This document shows, in pieces, positions 44,364-53,465 of a stretch of DNA of 64,000 nt. The translations under genes were made by a program, and so were the position numbers. The number at the start of each line of letters is the position of its first letter. Within the stretch, counting starts at the first letter, position 1. Location of the stretch: the NCBI RefSeq assembly GCF_024360925.2, contig NZ_CP113517.1, forward strand, positions 3,162,001 to 3,226,000, given 5' to 3'. This DNA comes from Methylomonas rapida. GTDB lineage: Bacteria > Pseudomonadota > Gammaproteobacteria > Methylococcales > Methylomonadaceae. The notes under the pieces are model-generated. The model did no database searches and was not told where the DNA came from. It saw only the letters and a program-made list of their open reading frames with translations.

Positions 44364-46472
44364 ATGTCAAATCAGGAACCACTGCATCGCTTGCCCGTCA
44401 CCACATTGACGGGCATAGGTTCCCAATCCGCCGTCCGCTTGCAAAAGCTGGGCATCAAAACCGTACAGGACCTGCTGTTCCATCTGCCGCAGCGTTACCA
44501 GGATAGAACCCGTGTTCATCCGATCGCCAGCCTGGTACCCGGCACGACCGCGCTGGTGTGCGGTTGCGTCGAATTCACCGACACCGCGCCACGCGGTCGC
44601 AGCAGCGTGATTAGTCGCATCAGCGACGCCAGCGGCTTGCTGTCGTTACGTTTTTTTCATTTCTCCGTACAGCAGTTGCAGCAGCTGAAACCCGGCGTGC
44701 ACCTGAGCTGTTTTGGCGAAGTGCGGCAGGGTTTCAACGGCTTGGAGATGATTCATCCGGAATACAAAGTCATCCACGAAGGCGAAGACCCTACCGAAAC
44801 CACGCTGACACCGGTTTATCCGTTGACCGAAGGCCTCTCGCAAACCACATTGCGCAAGGCCATCAAACAGGCCCTGACCTCATGCCTGCGGAGCGACTCG
44901 CTCAGTGACTGGCTGCCGCACTCGATCTGTCAGACATACCATTTCCCAGCGCTCACAGAAGCCTTGCTGACGTTGCATAGTCCGCCGACCGCGCTTTCGG
45001 CGTCCACGTTGGAAAACGGCAATCTGCCGGCTTTAAAGCGTTTGGCGTTCGAAGAATTTTTAGCCCACCATCTGGCCTTGCTGCTGAGCAAGCAGGAATA
45101 CAAAACCTGGCAAGCACCGGTTTTCAGGGTTGATAGCCTAGCCAAACAAGAATTTATCGGCCAGCTGCCATTCACACTAACCGGAGCCCAGCAACGGGTC
45201 GTTGCCGAAATCGAGGCGGATCTCGGCAAACCGCATCCGATGCTCAGACTGGTGCAAGGCGATGTCGGCTGCGGCAAAACCCTGGTCGCCGCCCTCGCCG
45301 CCTTGACCGCGGTCTGCTCGGGCTTTCAAGTCGCCTTGATGGCGCCTACCGAGCTCCTGGCCGAACAGCACTTCCGTAATTTCAGCCAGTGGTTCGCCCA
45401 CACCGGCGTCGGCGTTTTTTACTTGAGCGGCCAACTGAAAGGAAAGGCCCGCGCCAACACCCTGCAAGCCTTGGCCGAGGGTAGCGCAGGCCTGGTGGTG
45501 GGCACGCATGCCCTGTTTCAGGACAGCGTCAGTTTCCATAAACTGGGACTGGTAATCATCGATGAACAGCATCGCTTCGGCGTGCAACAGCGCCTAGCCT
45601 TGCGGGCCAAAGGCCACGATGAAGGCCGGATACCGCATCAGTTGGTCATGACGGCCACGCCGATTCCGCGCACGCTGGCGATGCTGCAATATTCGGATTT
45701 GGATATATCCATCATCGACGAATTGCCACCGGGGCGCAAACCCGTGAAAACCAGCGTGATTCCATCCGAGCGCCGCGATGAAGTCATCGCGCGCTTATGG
45801 CATTGGATCGCTCAAGGCCATCAGGCTTATTGGGTCTGCACGCTGATAGAGGAATCGGAACAATTGCAATGCGAAGCGGCCGAAAAAACCGCCCAATACC
45901 TACAAAACGTGCTGCCCGACGCCCGTATAGGGTTGGTGCATGGCAGGATGAAGGCCGCGGACAAAGACCTGGTCATGCAAGCCTTCAAAAATGGCGACTG
46001 CGATTTACTCGTGGCCACCACGGTCATCGAAGTCGGCGTCGACGTACCGAATGCCGGTTTGATGGTCATCGAAAACCCCGAACGCCTGGGCCTGTCGCAA
46101 CTCCATCAATTACGCGGCCGGGTCGGCCGCGGCCAGATCGACAGTTATTGTTTGCTGCTGTACCAGTCACCGTTGTCGCAAGCCGGCAAGGAGCGCCTGG
46201 GTATTTTGCGGGAAAGCAATGACGGCTTCGTCATCGCCGAAAAGGATTTGCAACTGCGCGGCCCCGGCGAAATCATCGGCACCCGCCAAACCGGGCAGAT
46301 TCAATTCAAAATCGCCGATCTGGCACGAGACCGGGAATTACTGGATCACGTACAAGGCGCGGCCAGACTGATCCGCCAAGAGCACCCGGAAGCCATTCGT
46401 CCGCTGATCGAGCGCTGGAACGGTGAAATCAGGGAAACCGATAGCCTGTTTGCGACGGTTTACAGTCCCTGA
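44364..46472 (+). CDS. recG: ATP-dependent DNA helicase RecG
   Basis: A 702-aa superfamily-2 helicase that regresses stalled forks and branch-migrates Holliday junctions. The N-terminal wedge domain (about 1-240) is followed by Walker A GDVGCGKTLVAA, DEQHRFG, the motif III TATPIPRTLA, and C-terminal motifs VEVGVDVPNAGLMVIE and QLRGRVGRG. Length is slightly above the E. coli protein (693 aa). Last gene of the rpoZ operon. Confidence 0.97.
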   Translation: MSNQEPLHRLPVTTLTGIGSQSAVRLQKLGIKTVQDLLFHLPQRYQDRTRVHPIASLVPGTTALVCGCVEFTDTAPRGRSSVISRISDASGLLSLRFFHFSVQQLQQLKPGVHLSCFGEVRQGFNGLEMIHPEYKVIHEGEDPTETTLTPVYPLTEGLSQTTLRKAIKQALTSCLRSDSLSDWLPHSICQTYHFPALTEALLTLHSPPTALSASTLENGNLPALKRLAFEEFLAHHLALLLSKQEYKTWQAPVFRVDSLAKQEFIGQLPFTLTGAQQRVVAEIEADLGKPHPMLRLVQGDVGCGKTLVAALAALTAVCSGFQVALMAPTELLAEQHFRNFSQWFAHTGVGVFYLSGQLKGKARANTLQALAEGSAGLVVGTHALFQDSVSFHKLGLVIIDEQHRFGVQQRLALRAKGHDEGRIPHQLVMTATPIPRTLAMLQYSDLDISIIDELPPGRKPVKTSVIPSERRDEVIARLWHWIAQGHQAYWVCTLIEESEQLQCEAAEKTAQYLQNVLPDARIGLVHGRMKAADKDLVMQAFKNGDCDLLVATTVIEVGVDVPNAGLMVIENPERLGLSQLHQLRGRVGRGQIDSYCLLLYQSPLSQAGKERLGILRESNDGFVIAEKDLQLRGPGEIIGTRQTGQIQFKIADLARDRELLDHVQGAARLIRQEHPEAIRPLIERWNGEIRETDSLFATVYSP

Positions 46473-46550
46473 CGGGAATCCGCGTCATATCCTGATTTCT
46501 TGCTGTCAACGGGTTTGCACCTCGCCACCGGTTGATCCTACAAAGATTTG

Positions 46551-46844
46551 GTCCACGAAACACACGAAAATCACGAAAAGTTGCAAACAGTTATCATCCT
46601 AACGCTCATGAAGATGGACATCGCCCCGGCAAATGAAAATAGTCTTCAGGGTAAGGTTGCTTGCTGGACAGGCCGCCGTGAATACATCCATGTAGGCTCG
46701 ACGGCGGCATCCTTGCCGCCGACGCCTGTCCAACAAGCAACCGCACCCTCACGTTTGCTACTTTCAGAGTTGCACCGGACAGGCAAATCGATAAGCATTC
46801 ATAACGTAATGATTTCTTTCGTGTATTTCGTAATTTTCGTGGAC
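46551..46844. repeat. MITE-like nested palindromic element
   Basis: Outer imperfect inverted repeats (46551-46580, starting GTCCACGAAACACACGAAAA, and 46816-46844) enclose a nearly perfect 19-bp inner pair (46655-46673 and 46724-46742, one mismatch). That pair encloses a perfect CGGCGGCA-TCCT-TGCCGCCG hairpin (46702-46721). No transposase is encoded. The first half also contains a copy of the family-4 repeat. Confidence 0.55.
46600..46639 (+). repeat. Dispersed repeat family 4, copy 1
   Basis: TAACGCTCATGAAG, then CATCGCCCCGGCAAATGAAA. A close inverted copy is at 53201-53240 and a diverged one at 57287-57324. Confidence 0.6.
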
Positions 46845-46886
46845 TACTGATGTTTTTAGGCGAATGCGAAATAAGATAGGCCAGCC

Positions 46887-46944
46887 AAAAAAAGGGCCCA
46901 AGATCAGTGCAACCGGTAAAACGGCCTTGTTATCACCGGGCCCT
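46887..46944 (-). terminator. Minus-strand terminator downstream of the TonB-receptor gene
   Basis: Read on the minus strand, AGGGCCC and GGGCCCT (46938-46944 and 46893-46899) form a stem with an inner CCGGT/ACCGG pair and are followed by seven T residues. It lies about 300 bases beyond the TonB-receptor stop; an independent small transcript is also possible. Confidence 0.55.
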
Positions 46945-47203
46945 AATCTTGTGTAGCCCATTCCGGATAACCCGATCATAAGATCGCTCGTTCCGGATCA
47001 GCTTGAGGAGGCCAGCGCAATTGAGACTCATGGTCAGATTAGTCTAAGTGTCGTCAGGCCGCCATGACCCATTTGGGTCATTTTATTGCCAAATCCATTC
47101 GTTGTGAATTATGCCCCTCCTCGCGGGAGAAGGAACTGTTTTGGCTTTTACGTCACATCATGACGGGTGGGTATATTTTCATGAATCGCCTTATCCCACT
47201 AGC

Positions 47204-47233
47204 GCCCAAGGCGAGTGCATGATCGCCTTGGGC
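47204..47233. terminator. Strong stem-loop at the end of the TonB-receptor gene
   Basis: GCCCAAGGCGA and TCGCCTTGGGC pair perfectly over 11 bp with an 8-nt loop, 14 bases beyond the stop codon of the minus-strand gene. There is no T tract, so it may stabilise the mRNA end rather than terminate. Confidence 0.55.
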
Positions 47234-47247
47234 CCAACCGGGGGTTA

Positions 47248-49629
47248 TCAGTAATCCAACGAAGCTTTGACGAAATACGTGCGTTGCGGGAAGGGGTGAT
47301 TCTCGTAAACGTCGACATTCAGCACATTGTCAATACCGGCGGAAATCGTACTTTTCAGATTGTGGTACTCCGGTAATTGATAACTGGTTTTCAAATCGAC
47401 GAAGGTATATTCATCGGTGCCACCAAATACGTTGGCTTCGGTATCGCTGTTGTCCAAACGCTGAAATACGTCGCTACGGTAACGCACGGCCGCCGAGAAA
47501 TCCCAAACCGGCAGAATGTGATAAGTGGCCGAGGTGTTGACTTGCAGTTTGGGAATGCGATCCCATTCGTTTCCGGCCAAATCGCTATTTCGACTATTTT
47601 TCACGATTTGTTTGTTCATGAACGTGCCATTGACCATGAAATCGACAGGCAAGCCGAATACCTCATTTTGCTGGAATGTTAAATCGACGCCTATGGTCTC
47701 GGTTTGCTCGATGGGCTGGAAGGTCGTAACAGCTACGTTGCCAAAGTTTTGGACTGTATTGGCGATTTCGTCGTTGATCAAATCATAGAAGAAATCGGCC
47801 CGCACGAAGCCGCGCGGAATATCGTATTGCACCATGAAATTATGGAAATAGCCGTTTTCGGGCCCCAAACCTGGATAGGAGACAGAACGGCTATTGAATG
47901 TCGAATTGCTCAAGAACATTTCCTCGGCAATCGGGAAACGGTAAGCCTTGGAAAACGAATACCGAAAAGTCCAGACATCGGGCGAGTATTCCAACGATGC
48001 CTTGGGCGAGATACGGGTCGCATCACGATCGCTGTAATCTTGCTCGCGCAAGGCGGGGGCCAGTGAGTAATTGTAAACATGGCCGTTTATCGTTTGCCAG
48101 TTATCCACCCTGGCGCCGGCCATGATTGCCCAATCCGGCAGGAAGCGCCATTCCAATTGAGAAAACACGCTGTTGGTTTGCGTATCCCCACCGCTATCAC
48201 TGGATAATGAATCCTTCGATCCGCCCAAATAGTTATTGCTGTTGTAAACCTTGTTATTCAATGACGCATGATTGAACTGATAGCCCCCCATGAAAGACAA
48301 GTCTTTATTATCGAGGAAATTGTCGGTGGCCAATTTAATGTCGTAATTGGCCCACCAGGCATCGAGATCGGTCACTTGCCCCCTATTCTGATTCATAGGG
48401 TGATTGGGATTCAACTCCGACGTTACCGTGGTGTCATTGAAGGCATCGTAATAACTGGCATTGGTATCGATACTCCAGTCATCGGAAATTTTGCCTTTCA
48501 AACCCAAGCCTAAATTGATGGCTTGACGCTCGGACTCTGATACGCTGAAGGCCGACGTCGGTACCAAAAAGTATCTACCATTAAGATTATAAGCTGTTGT
48601 GGTGCTTGGATTACGACCAATAACAGGTTCACCCCATAATGTATTGCCGTTAGCATCCTTGATCAAACTCAGTGGGTCGTTGGTTTCGCCTGTCCTTTCT
48701 TCATAAGCCACGGTAAAGCGACCTTGCAAGTCCGGGGTAAAGTCATAACCCATTTTGACCTTGTATAAATCGGTCACGGTTCGAGCAATGCCATCATCGC
48801 CGTAATAGACACCATTTGTTCCGTTTGGCTGCGGTTCAAATTTAGCATCATGAACTGGAATCGTCGCATTAACATCAGTGGTGATAACGCCCCTACTGTC
48901 TCTAGTATCTAATGCATTTTGAGATGATCTGGAAGCCGTAGTTCTTGGGGTCATCGGTTGGCCTTGATTATCCAGCCGGTTATAGGAACCAAAGATGCTG
49001 AATTTGTCGAAGCGGTCTCCGGCGGAAATATTGGTTTTATAACCTTCCAAGGTTTGTTTGCGTCCCCCTCTATCCATGGTCTGGAACATGCCCATCGCAT
49101 CCATGTGCGCTTCGAATTTTTCCGGCATGTTGGTATTCAGATTGACCACGCCACCGAAAGAATGCCCGTCATATTGGGCGGAAAATGGGCCATATAACAC
49201 ATCGGCGGTGGCCACTTCGTTCGGCGAAACCATGGACCAGCGCGGCGCGCCGTTAAAGGTGGTGCGCAAGGGATTGTGCAACGGCATGCCATCCGCAAAC
49301 ACCATGGTATGGGCGGTTTGGAAGACATTGGAACCGCGCATTCCGAGAGACCCATTGGGGTCACCGATATAACGCTTGCGGATGTTAATGGACGGCGCGT
49401 AGCGCAAATAATCCTCAACCGTGGTCGCGTTAACGAATTTTTCGACTTCCTTGGTCTCGATTTCGTAACTTGGTGTTGCTTTCGCGGTCTGGGGAAATAA
49501 TCCCGTTTCTTCGGAAACGACTTCCACCGCCTCTAAACTAGCGTTATCCGTAGATTTAGTCTCAAGCGCCTGCGCCGATATTGATAGCCCCATGATGCCG
49601 GGCAAGACAACCGTGACCGGATAAATTTT
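47248..49629 (-). pseudogene. TonB-dependent outer-membrane receptor, 5' end severed by an ISL3 insertion
   Basis: About 790 codons of a TonB-dependent receptor. A TonB-box-like EAVEVV, the plug domain (VEDYLRYAPSINIRKR, MRGSNVFQ, SFGGVVNLNTNMP) and a 22-strand-type barrel ending in an aromatic residue (FVKASLDY) are all intact. The gene lacks its own start codon: the IS lies after codon 5. Removing the IS and one target duplication restores MYFKKIYPVTVVLPGIMG, a normal signal peptide start. The remaining frame is open into the IS to a GTG at 49740, adding about 38 IS-encoded residues before the hydrophobic signal core. Expression of an active receptor is doubtful. Substrate unknown; neighbours suggest a metal chelate. 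Confidence 0.88.
49622..49629. repeat. Target-site duplication, left of IS copy 1
   Basis: TAAATTTT, identical to 51025-51032. The eight-base length is typical of ISL3 elements and marks IS copy 1 as an intact, simple insertion. Confidence 0.9.
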
Positions 49630-51024
49630 GGCTCTTCCGTATTTTGCGGAGAAACCACTACATGTAGTGCTATAGTCTTTGCCTGCCACAGTGAGTTTTG
49701 CTAAGGTCGACAATTTAACGCTGGAGTATCGTGATGACACAGTCGCTACTTCAAATACCGCTGGATATACCTGATGTTTGTATCGAAAAAGTTGAAACCA
49801 CCGCCAAAGGCGAGTTCATCATCACGGTCAGTAGTACGTTAACCAGTGCAACCTGCCATCAATGCGGCCAGAGGATCGATAAGTTTTATGGCTATGGCAG
49901 AGAAATCACCTTGCGTCATTTGTCGATTTTCGATCGGCCGGTTTGGATCAAGCTAACCCCCAAGCGCTATCGATGCCCTGACTGCCCCAAAGGTCCGACG
50001 ACCACGCAACAATGTGGCTGGTATAACTGGAAAAGCCCCCATACCAAAGCGTATGAGCAGTGGATATTGCGTGAATTGATCAACAGCAGCGTGACCGACA
50101 TGGACGTGAAGCACGGCATCAGCGCCGAAGCGGCGGAAGGGATTATCAATCGGCACGTGGCCCAACAAGTTGATTGGTCTGCCATCCAAGGCATTCGCTT
50201 GCTGGGACTGGATGAAATCGCTTTGAAAAAAGGGCATCAAGATTTTGTGGTCATCGTGTCGGCTATCGATACCGAGGACCATAAGCGGATTCTGGCGGTG
50301 CTGCCCGACCGCAAAAAAGAAACGGTTAAAGCCTTTTTGCAGAATATTCCCGAGGCACAGCAACACGCGTTACAACGCGTCTGCGTGGACATGTATGAAG
50401 GGTATCGCAACGCCGTCTATGAGACATTGCCCGGCGTCGAGGTGGTGGTTGATCGCTTCCATGTCGCCAAGCATTATCGAGACGGCGCCGACCAGGTCCG
50501 CAAGGCGGAAATGAAAAAACTCAAGAATACCCTGTCTGCCGAGGATTATGCCAAGCTGAAAGGCGCGATGTGGGCTTTTCGGAAGCGCTGGATGGAACTC
50601 TCTGCCGATCAGCAAACCGTTTTGCTTTTTCTATTCCAGCAAGCCCCCATTTTGCGAGAAGTCTATATCCAACGGGAGCTTTTGACGGGTATTTTTGAGC
50701 GCCGACTCAATAAGGCTGAGGCCGAAAAAGCCTTGGATCGCTGGATGGAGCATATCAAAGTCTTGAAGTTGAAGGGCTTTGATGCGTTTGTCAAAACCTA
50801 TCAAAACTGGCGAAATGAAATCACCAACTATTTCATTCGCCGGGAAACCAGTGGCTTTGTTGAAGGGCTTAACAACAAAATCAAAAGCATCAAACGACGC
50901 TGCTTTGGCATTTACAATACCGTCCGCCTGTTTCAGCATATCTGGCTTGATATCGAAGGGAGACGGTTGTTCGGTTATGCATAACCCTATATGTCGGGGC
51001 TACTCCGCGAAATACGGAAGAGCC
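49630..51024 (+). mobile_element. ISL3-family insertion sequence, copy 1 (1395 bp)
   Basis: Bounded by terminal inverted repeats starting GGCTCTTCCGTATTTTGC (left) and GGCTCTTCCGTATTTCGC (right, reverse strand), about 21 of 22 positions identical. Flanked by the perfect 8-bp duplication TAAATTTT. It contains one transposase gene. A perfect CACTACATGTAGTG palindrome (49656-49669) sits next to a TATAGT box in the left leader and may be a transposase-binding or operator site. It interrupts the TonB-receptor gene. Confidence 0.95.
49734..50984 (+). CDS. ISL3-family transposase, copy 1
   Basis: A 416-aa DDE transposase. The N-terminal zinc-binding segment has CHQCGQRIDKFYGYG and RYRCPDCPKG. The catalytic acidic residues are in LLGLDEIALKKGHQDFV, VEVVVDRFHVAKHY and SGFVEGLNNKIKSIKRR. 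The GGAG ribosome-binding site is 7 bases before the ATG at 49734; a GTG directly before it is an alternative start. The protein is identical to that of copy 2. Confidence 0.95.
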   Translation: MTQSLLQIPLDIPDVCIEKVETTAKGEFIITVSSTLTSATCHQCGQRIDKFYGYGREITLRHLSIFDRPVWIKLTPKRYRCPDCPKGPTTTQQCGWYNWKSPHTKAYEQWILRELINSSVTDMDVKHGISAEAAEGIINRHVAQQVDWSAIQGIRLLGLDEIALKKGHQDFVVIVSAIDTEDHKRILAVLPDRKKETVKAFLQNIPEAQQHALQRVCVDMYEGYRNAVYETLPGVEVVVDRFHVAKHYRDGADQVRKAEMKKLKNTLSAEDYAKLKGAMWAFRKRWMELSADQQTVLLFLFQQAPILREVYIQRELLTGIFERRLNKAEAEKALDRWMEHIKVLKLKGFDAFVKTYQNWRNEITNYFIRRETSGFVEGLNNKIKSIKRRCFGIYNTVRLFQHIWLDIEGRRLFGYA

Positions 51025-51044
51025 TAAATTTTTTTGAAATACAT
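51025..51044 (-). pseudogene. Severed 5' end of the TonB-receptor gene with target-site duplication
   Basis: The minus-strand ATG at 51044 begins ATG TAT TTC AAA, then the duplication TAAATTTT (51025-51032) and the IS. Joined to the sequence left of the IS it continues in frame into the receptor signal peptide. A run of seven G about 10 bases upstream could serve as ribosome-binding site. Confidence 0.85.
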
Positions 51045-51350
51045 ACGTTAAATACCCCCCCAACAAGACCTACTAAAATTATGGTCTGAAATTAAGGCAA
51101 TATTAAGTCCAAACGTCGAGGTTTAGTCGTCTTGTTCATACATTTTTCGAGTATTTACCAAAAAACCGATTCATTAAATTACAGCTACAAATATCCATCC
51201 GCCGTCCATTTTTTGTGGTTTTATGGCTGATTGTCACCAACAATACGCAGCAGGTATTGCCGTTTAAAAGCGGGCCTGAAACCGCGACTCGATCAGTTGT
51301 AATTATTGAGTTCCCTAGAAAAACGGGAGATTAAGCAGAGGAGAATTTAT

Positions 51351-51446
51351 TTGAAAAACAACCGTTTGACCCATCATATCCCAGACATTCTTTCAAAGCA
51401 GGAAATTAGATGCAGCTTTTTATGGTTGTTAGGTTTACATTCTTAA
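51351..51446 (+). CDS. Possible 31-codon ORF
   Basis: TTG start preceded by GAGGAG at a 7-nt spacing; the peptide begins MKNNRLTHHIPDILSK and ends in a short hydrophobic stretch (FLWLLGLHS). It could be a real micro-protein, a leader peptide or the remnant of a disrupted gene. The good ribosome-binding site is the only support. Confidence 0.2.
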   Translation: MKNNRLTHHIPDILSKQEIRCSFLWLLGLHS

Positions 51447-51559
51447 CTATGTTAAATAACTCATTCATGTCTTTATTATTGCGCTATATCACATATAATA
51501 GAAAAATATTTTATTAATATATTTTGGTTCTCTAATAATAAAACCGTGAATAACCCGGC

Positions 51560-51611
51560 AAAAACAAGCTTGCGCAATAATGGCCAAGCATGCAGTAACA
51601 AGCTTGTTTTT
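51560..51611. terminator. Bidirectional terminator-like inverted repeat
   Basis: AAAAACAAGCTTG (51560-51572) pairs perfectly with CAAGCTTGTTTTT (51599-51611) around a 26-base loop, with A and T tracts on the outer sides so it could terminate on either strand. It abuts IS copy 2. Confidence 0.55.
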
Positions 51612-51635
51612 AGCGCATCGGGCAACCAGAATTTT

Positions 51636-53030
51636 GGCTCTTCCGTATTTTGCGGAGAAACCACTACATGTAGTGCTATAGTCTTTGCCTGCCACAGTGA
51701 GTTTTGCTAAGGTCGACAATTTAACGCTGGAGTATCGTGATGACACAGTCGCTACTTCAAATACCGCTGGATATACCTGATGTTTGTATCGAAAAAGTTG
51801 AAACCACCGCCAAAGGCGAGTTCATCATCACGGTCAGTAGTACGTTAACCAGTGCAACCTGCCATCAATGCGGCCAGAGGATCGATAAGTTTTATGGCTA
51901 TGGCAGAGAAATCACCTTGCGTCATTTGTCGATTTTCGATCGGCCGGTTTGGATCAAGCTAACCCCCAAGCGCTATCGATGCCCTGACTGCCCCAAAGGT
52001 CCGACGACCACGCAACAATGTGGCTGGTATAACTGGAAAAGCCCCCATACCAAAGCGTATGAGCAGTGGATATTGCGTGAATTGATCAACAGCAGCGTGA
52101 CCGACATGGACGTGAAGCACGGCATCAGCGCCGAAGCGGCGGAAGGGATTATCAATCGGCACGTGGCCCAACAAGTTGATTGGTCTGCCATCCAAGGCAT
52201 TCGCTTGCTGGGACTGGATGAAATCGCTTTGAAAAAAGGGCATCAAGATTTTGTGGTCATCGTGTCGGCTATCGATACCGAGGACCATAAGCGGATTCTG
52301 GCGGTGCTGCCCGACCGCAAAAAAGAAACGGTTAAAGCCTTTTTGCAGAATATTCCCGAGGCACAGCAACACGCGTTACAACGCGTCTGCGTGGACATGT
52401 ATGAAGGGTATCGCAACGCCGTCTATGAGACATTGCCCGGCGTCGAGGTGGTGGTTGATCGCTTCCATGTCGCCAAGCATTATCGAGACGGCGCCGACCA
52501 GGTCCGCAAGGCGGAAATGAAAAAACTCAAGAATACCCTGTCTGCCGAGGATTATGCCAAGCTGAAAGGCGCGATGTGGGCTTTTCGGAAGCGCTGGATG
52601 GAACTCTCTGCCGATCAGCAAACCGTTTTGCTTTTTCTATTCCAGCAAGCCCCCATTTTGCGAGAAGTCTATATCCAACGGGAGCTTTTGACGGGTATTT
52701 TTGAGCGCCGACTCAATAAGGCTGAGGCCGAAAAAGCCTTGGATCGCTGGATGGAGCATATCAAAGTCTTGAAGTTGAAGGGCTTTGATGCGTTTGTCAA
52801 AACCTATCAAAACTGGCGAAATGAAATCACCAACTATTTCATTCGCCGGGAAACCAGTGGCTTTGTTGAAGGGCTTAACAACAAAATCAAAAGCATCAAA
52901 CGACGCTGCTTTGGCATTTACAATACCGTCCGCCTGTTTCAGCATATCTGGCTTGATATCGAAGGGAGACGGTTGTTCGGTTATGCATAACCCTATATGT
53001 CGGGGCTACTCCGCGAAATACGGAAGAGCC
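51636..53030 (+). mobile_element. ISL3-family insertion sequence, copy 2 (1395 bp)
   Basis: Same length, same terminal repeats and apparently identical sequence to copy 1, in the same orientation 611 bp away. The flanks are AGAATTTT on the left and AATTTTTA on the right: only six bases (AATTTT) are shared, not the eight found at copy 1. Either the duplication is atypical or one flank was rearranged. Confidence 0.93.
51740..52990 (+). CDS. ISL3-family transposase, copy 2
   Basis: Encodes the same 416-aa transposase as copy 1 with the same start context (GGAG, then ATG). Identity of the two copies means either very recent transposition or gene conversion. The right-hand transposase stop lies 40 bases inside the terminal inverted repeat end. 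Confidence 0.95.
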   Translation: MTQSLLQIPLDIPDVCIEKVETTAKGEFIITVSSTLTSATCHQCGQRIDKFYGYGREITLRHLSIFDRPVWIKLTPKRYRCPDCPKGPTTTQQCGWYNWKSPHTKAYEQWILRELINSSVTDMDVKHGISAEAAEGIINRHVAQQVDWSAIQGIRLLGLDEIALKKGHQDFVVIVSAIDTEDHKRILAVLPDRKKETVKAFLQNIPEAQQHALQRVCVDMYEGYRNAVYETLPGVEVVVDRFHVAKHYRDGADQVRKAEMKKLKNTLSAEDYAKLKGAMWAFRKRWMELSADQQTVLLFLFQQAPILREVYIQRELLTGIFERRLNKAEAEKALDRWMEHIKVLKLKGFDAFVKTYQNWRNEITNYFIRRETSGFVEGLNNKIKSIKRRCFGIYNTVRLFQHIWLDIEGRRLFGYA

Positions 53031-53200
53031 AATTTTTATTGCCCTGCGTGGAGCAGTATTACCCATGTCTGCCGGGGAAATGCCGAATAAACCAGCAATT
53101 CCCTGCAAAACAACTTTTAACTCACATACATCAGCACTGCCATTACTCTGAAAGTCACGCGGCAACCCCAAAAACAGACTAACGACATAACAAAGTTGAC

Positions 53201-53240
53201 TTTCATTTGCCGGGGCGATGCCAAGCCTTCATGAGCGTTA
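53201..53240 (-). repeat. Dispersed repeat family 4, copy 2 (inverted)
   Basis: On the minus strand reads TAACGCTCATGAAG, then CATCGCCCCGGCAAATGAAA, nearly identical to 46600-46639. It is directly followed by a family-3 repeat, suggesting the two are parts of one larger element here. Confidence 0.6.
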
Positions 53241-53242
53241 CC

Positions 53243-53367
53243 CTGAAAGTCATGGTGGACGAAACCCCGAAACACTTGGAAAAAGCTAAAGCTTTTTCAC
53301 TCCAAAATCACGCGAGGGAGTGCGATAGCTTTAGCTATCGCACTGAGTGCAACTCTTCCCGGCTTGC
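53243..53367. repeat. Dispersed palindromic repeat, family 3, copy 3
   Basis: CTGAAAGTCATGGTGGACG to CTTCCCGGCTTGCT, matching 24697-24806 along its length. The core AAAAAGCTAAAGCTTTTTC and GGGAGTGCGATAGCTTTAGC can pair. Confidence 0.7.
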
Positions 53368-53465
53368 TGGTTTTGCCCCGGTAGAGCATTCAGAGTAAAC
53401 GTAAAGCAGCCAAATCACATGCAACGCACTATCGAGTTGCAGAACATGATGATTTGGCGTCGAAA

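Larger units (their letters stand above)
46473..47247. other. 775-base intergenic region rich in repeats
   Basis: No gene is convincing here. The left half is occupied by a nested-palindrome element (46551-46844). The middle holds a minus-strand terminator (46887-46944). The right end has a GGAGAAGGAACTGTTTTGG-type repeat remnant and a strong stem-loop next to the TonB-receptor stop codon. Confidence 0.6.
51045..51635. other. AT-rich segment between the two IS copies
   Basis: About 590 bases, visibly more AT-rich than the rest of the window. Its left end should be the promoter and leader of the TonB receptor (minus strand). It also contains a small plus-strand frame and a terminator-like inverted repeat, listed separately. 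Nothing else is recognisable. Confidence 0.5.
53031..53465. other. Intergenic region after IS copy 2
   Basis: About 435 bases. The right half is a repeat block (family 4 then family 3). In the left half, a short minus-strand frame (starting at 53171) runs to the IS border, and removing the IS would extend it across 51489-51635; the product resembles nothing I know. No gene is called. Confidence 0.45.

Noticed and set aside
46551..46844. The repeated CACGAAA words as a CRISPR array
   Set aside because: The repeats are too short and irregular, arranged as inverted arms rather than direct repeats with spacers, and no cas gene is near.
49953..50366. Minus-strand frames inside the transposase genes
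   Set aside because: They are duplicated shadows present in both IS copies and have no independent support.
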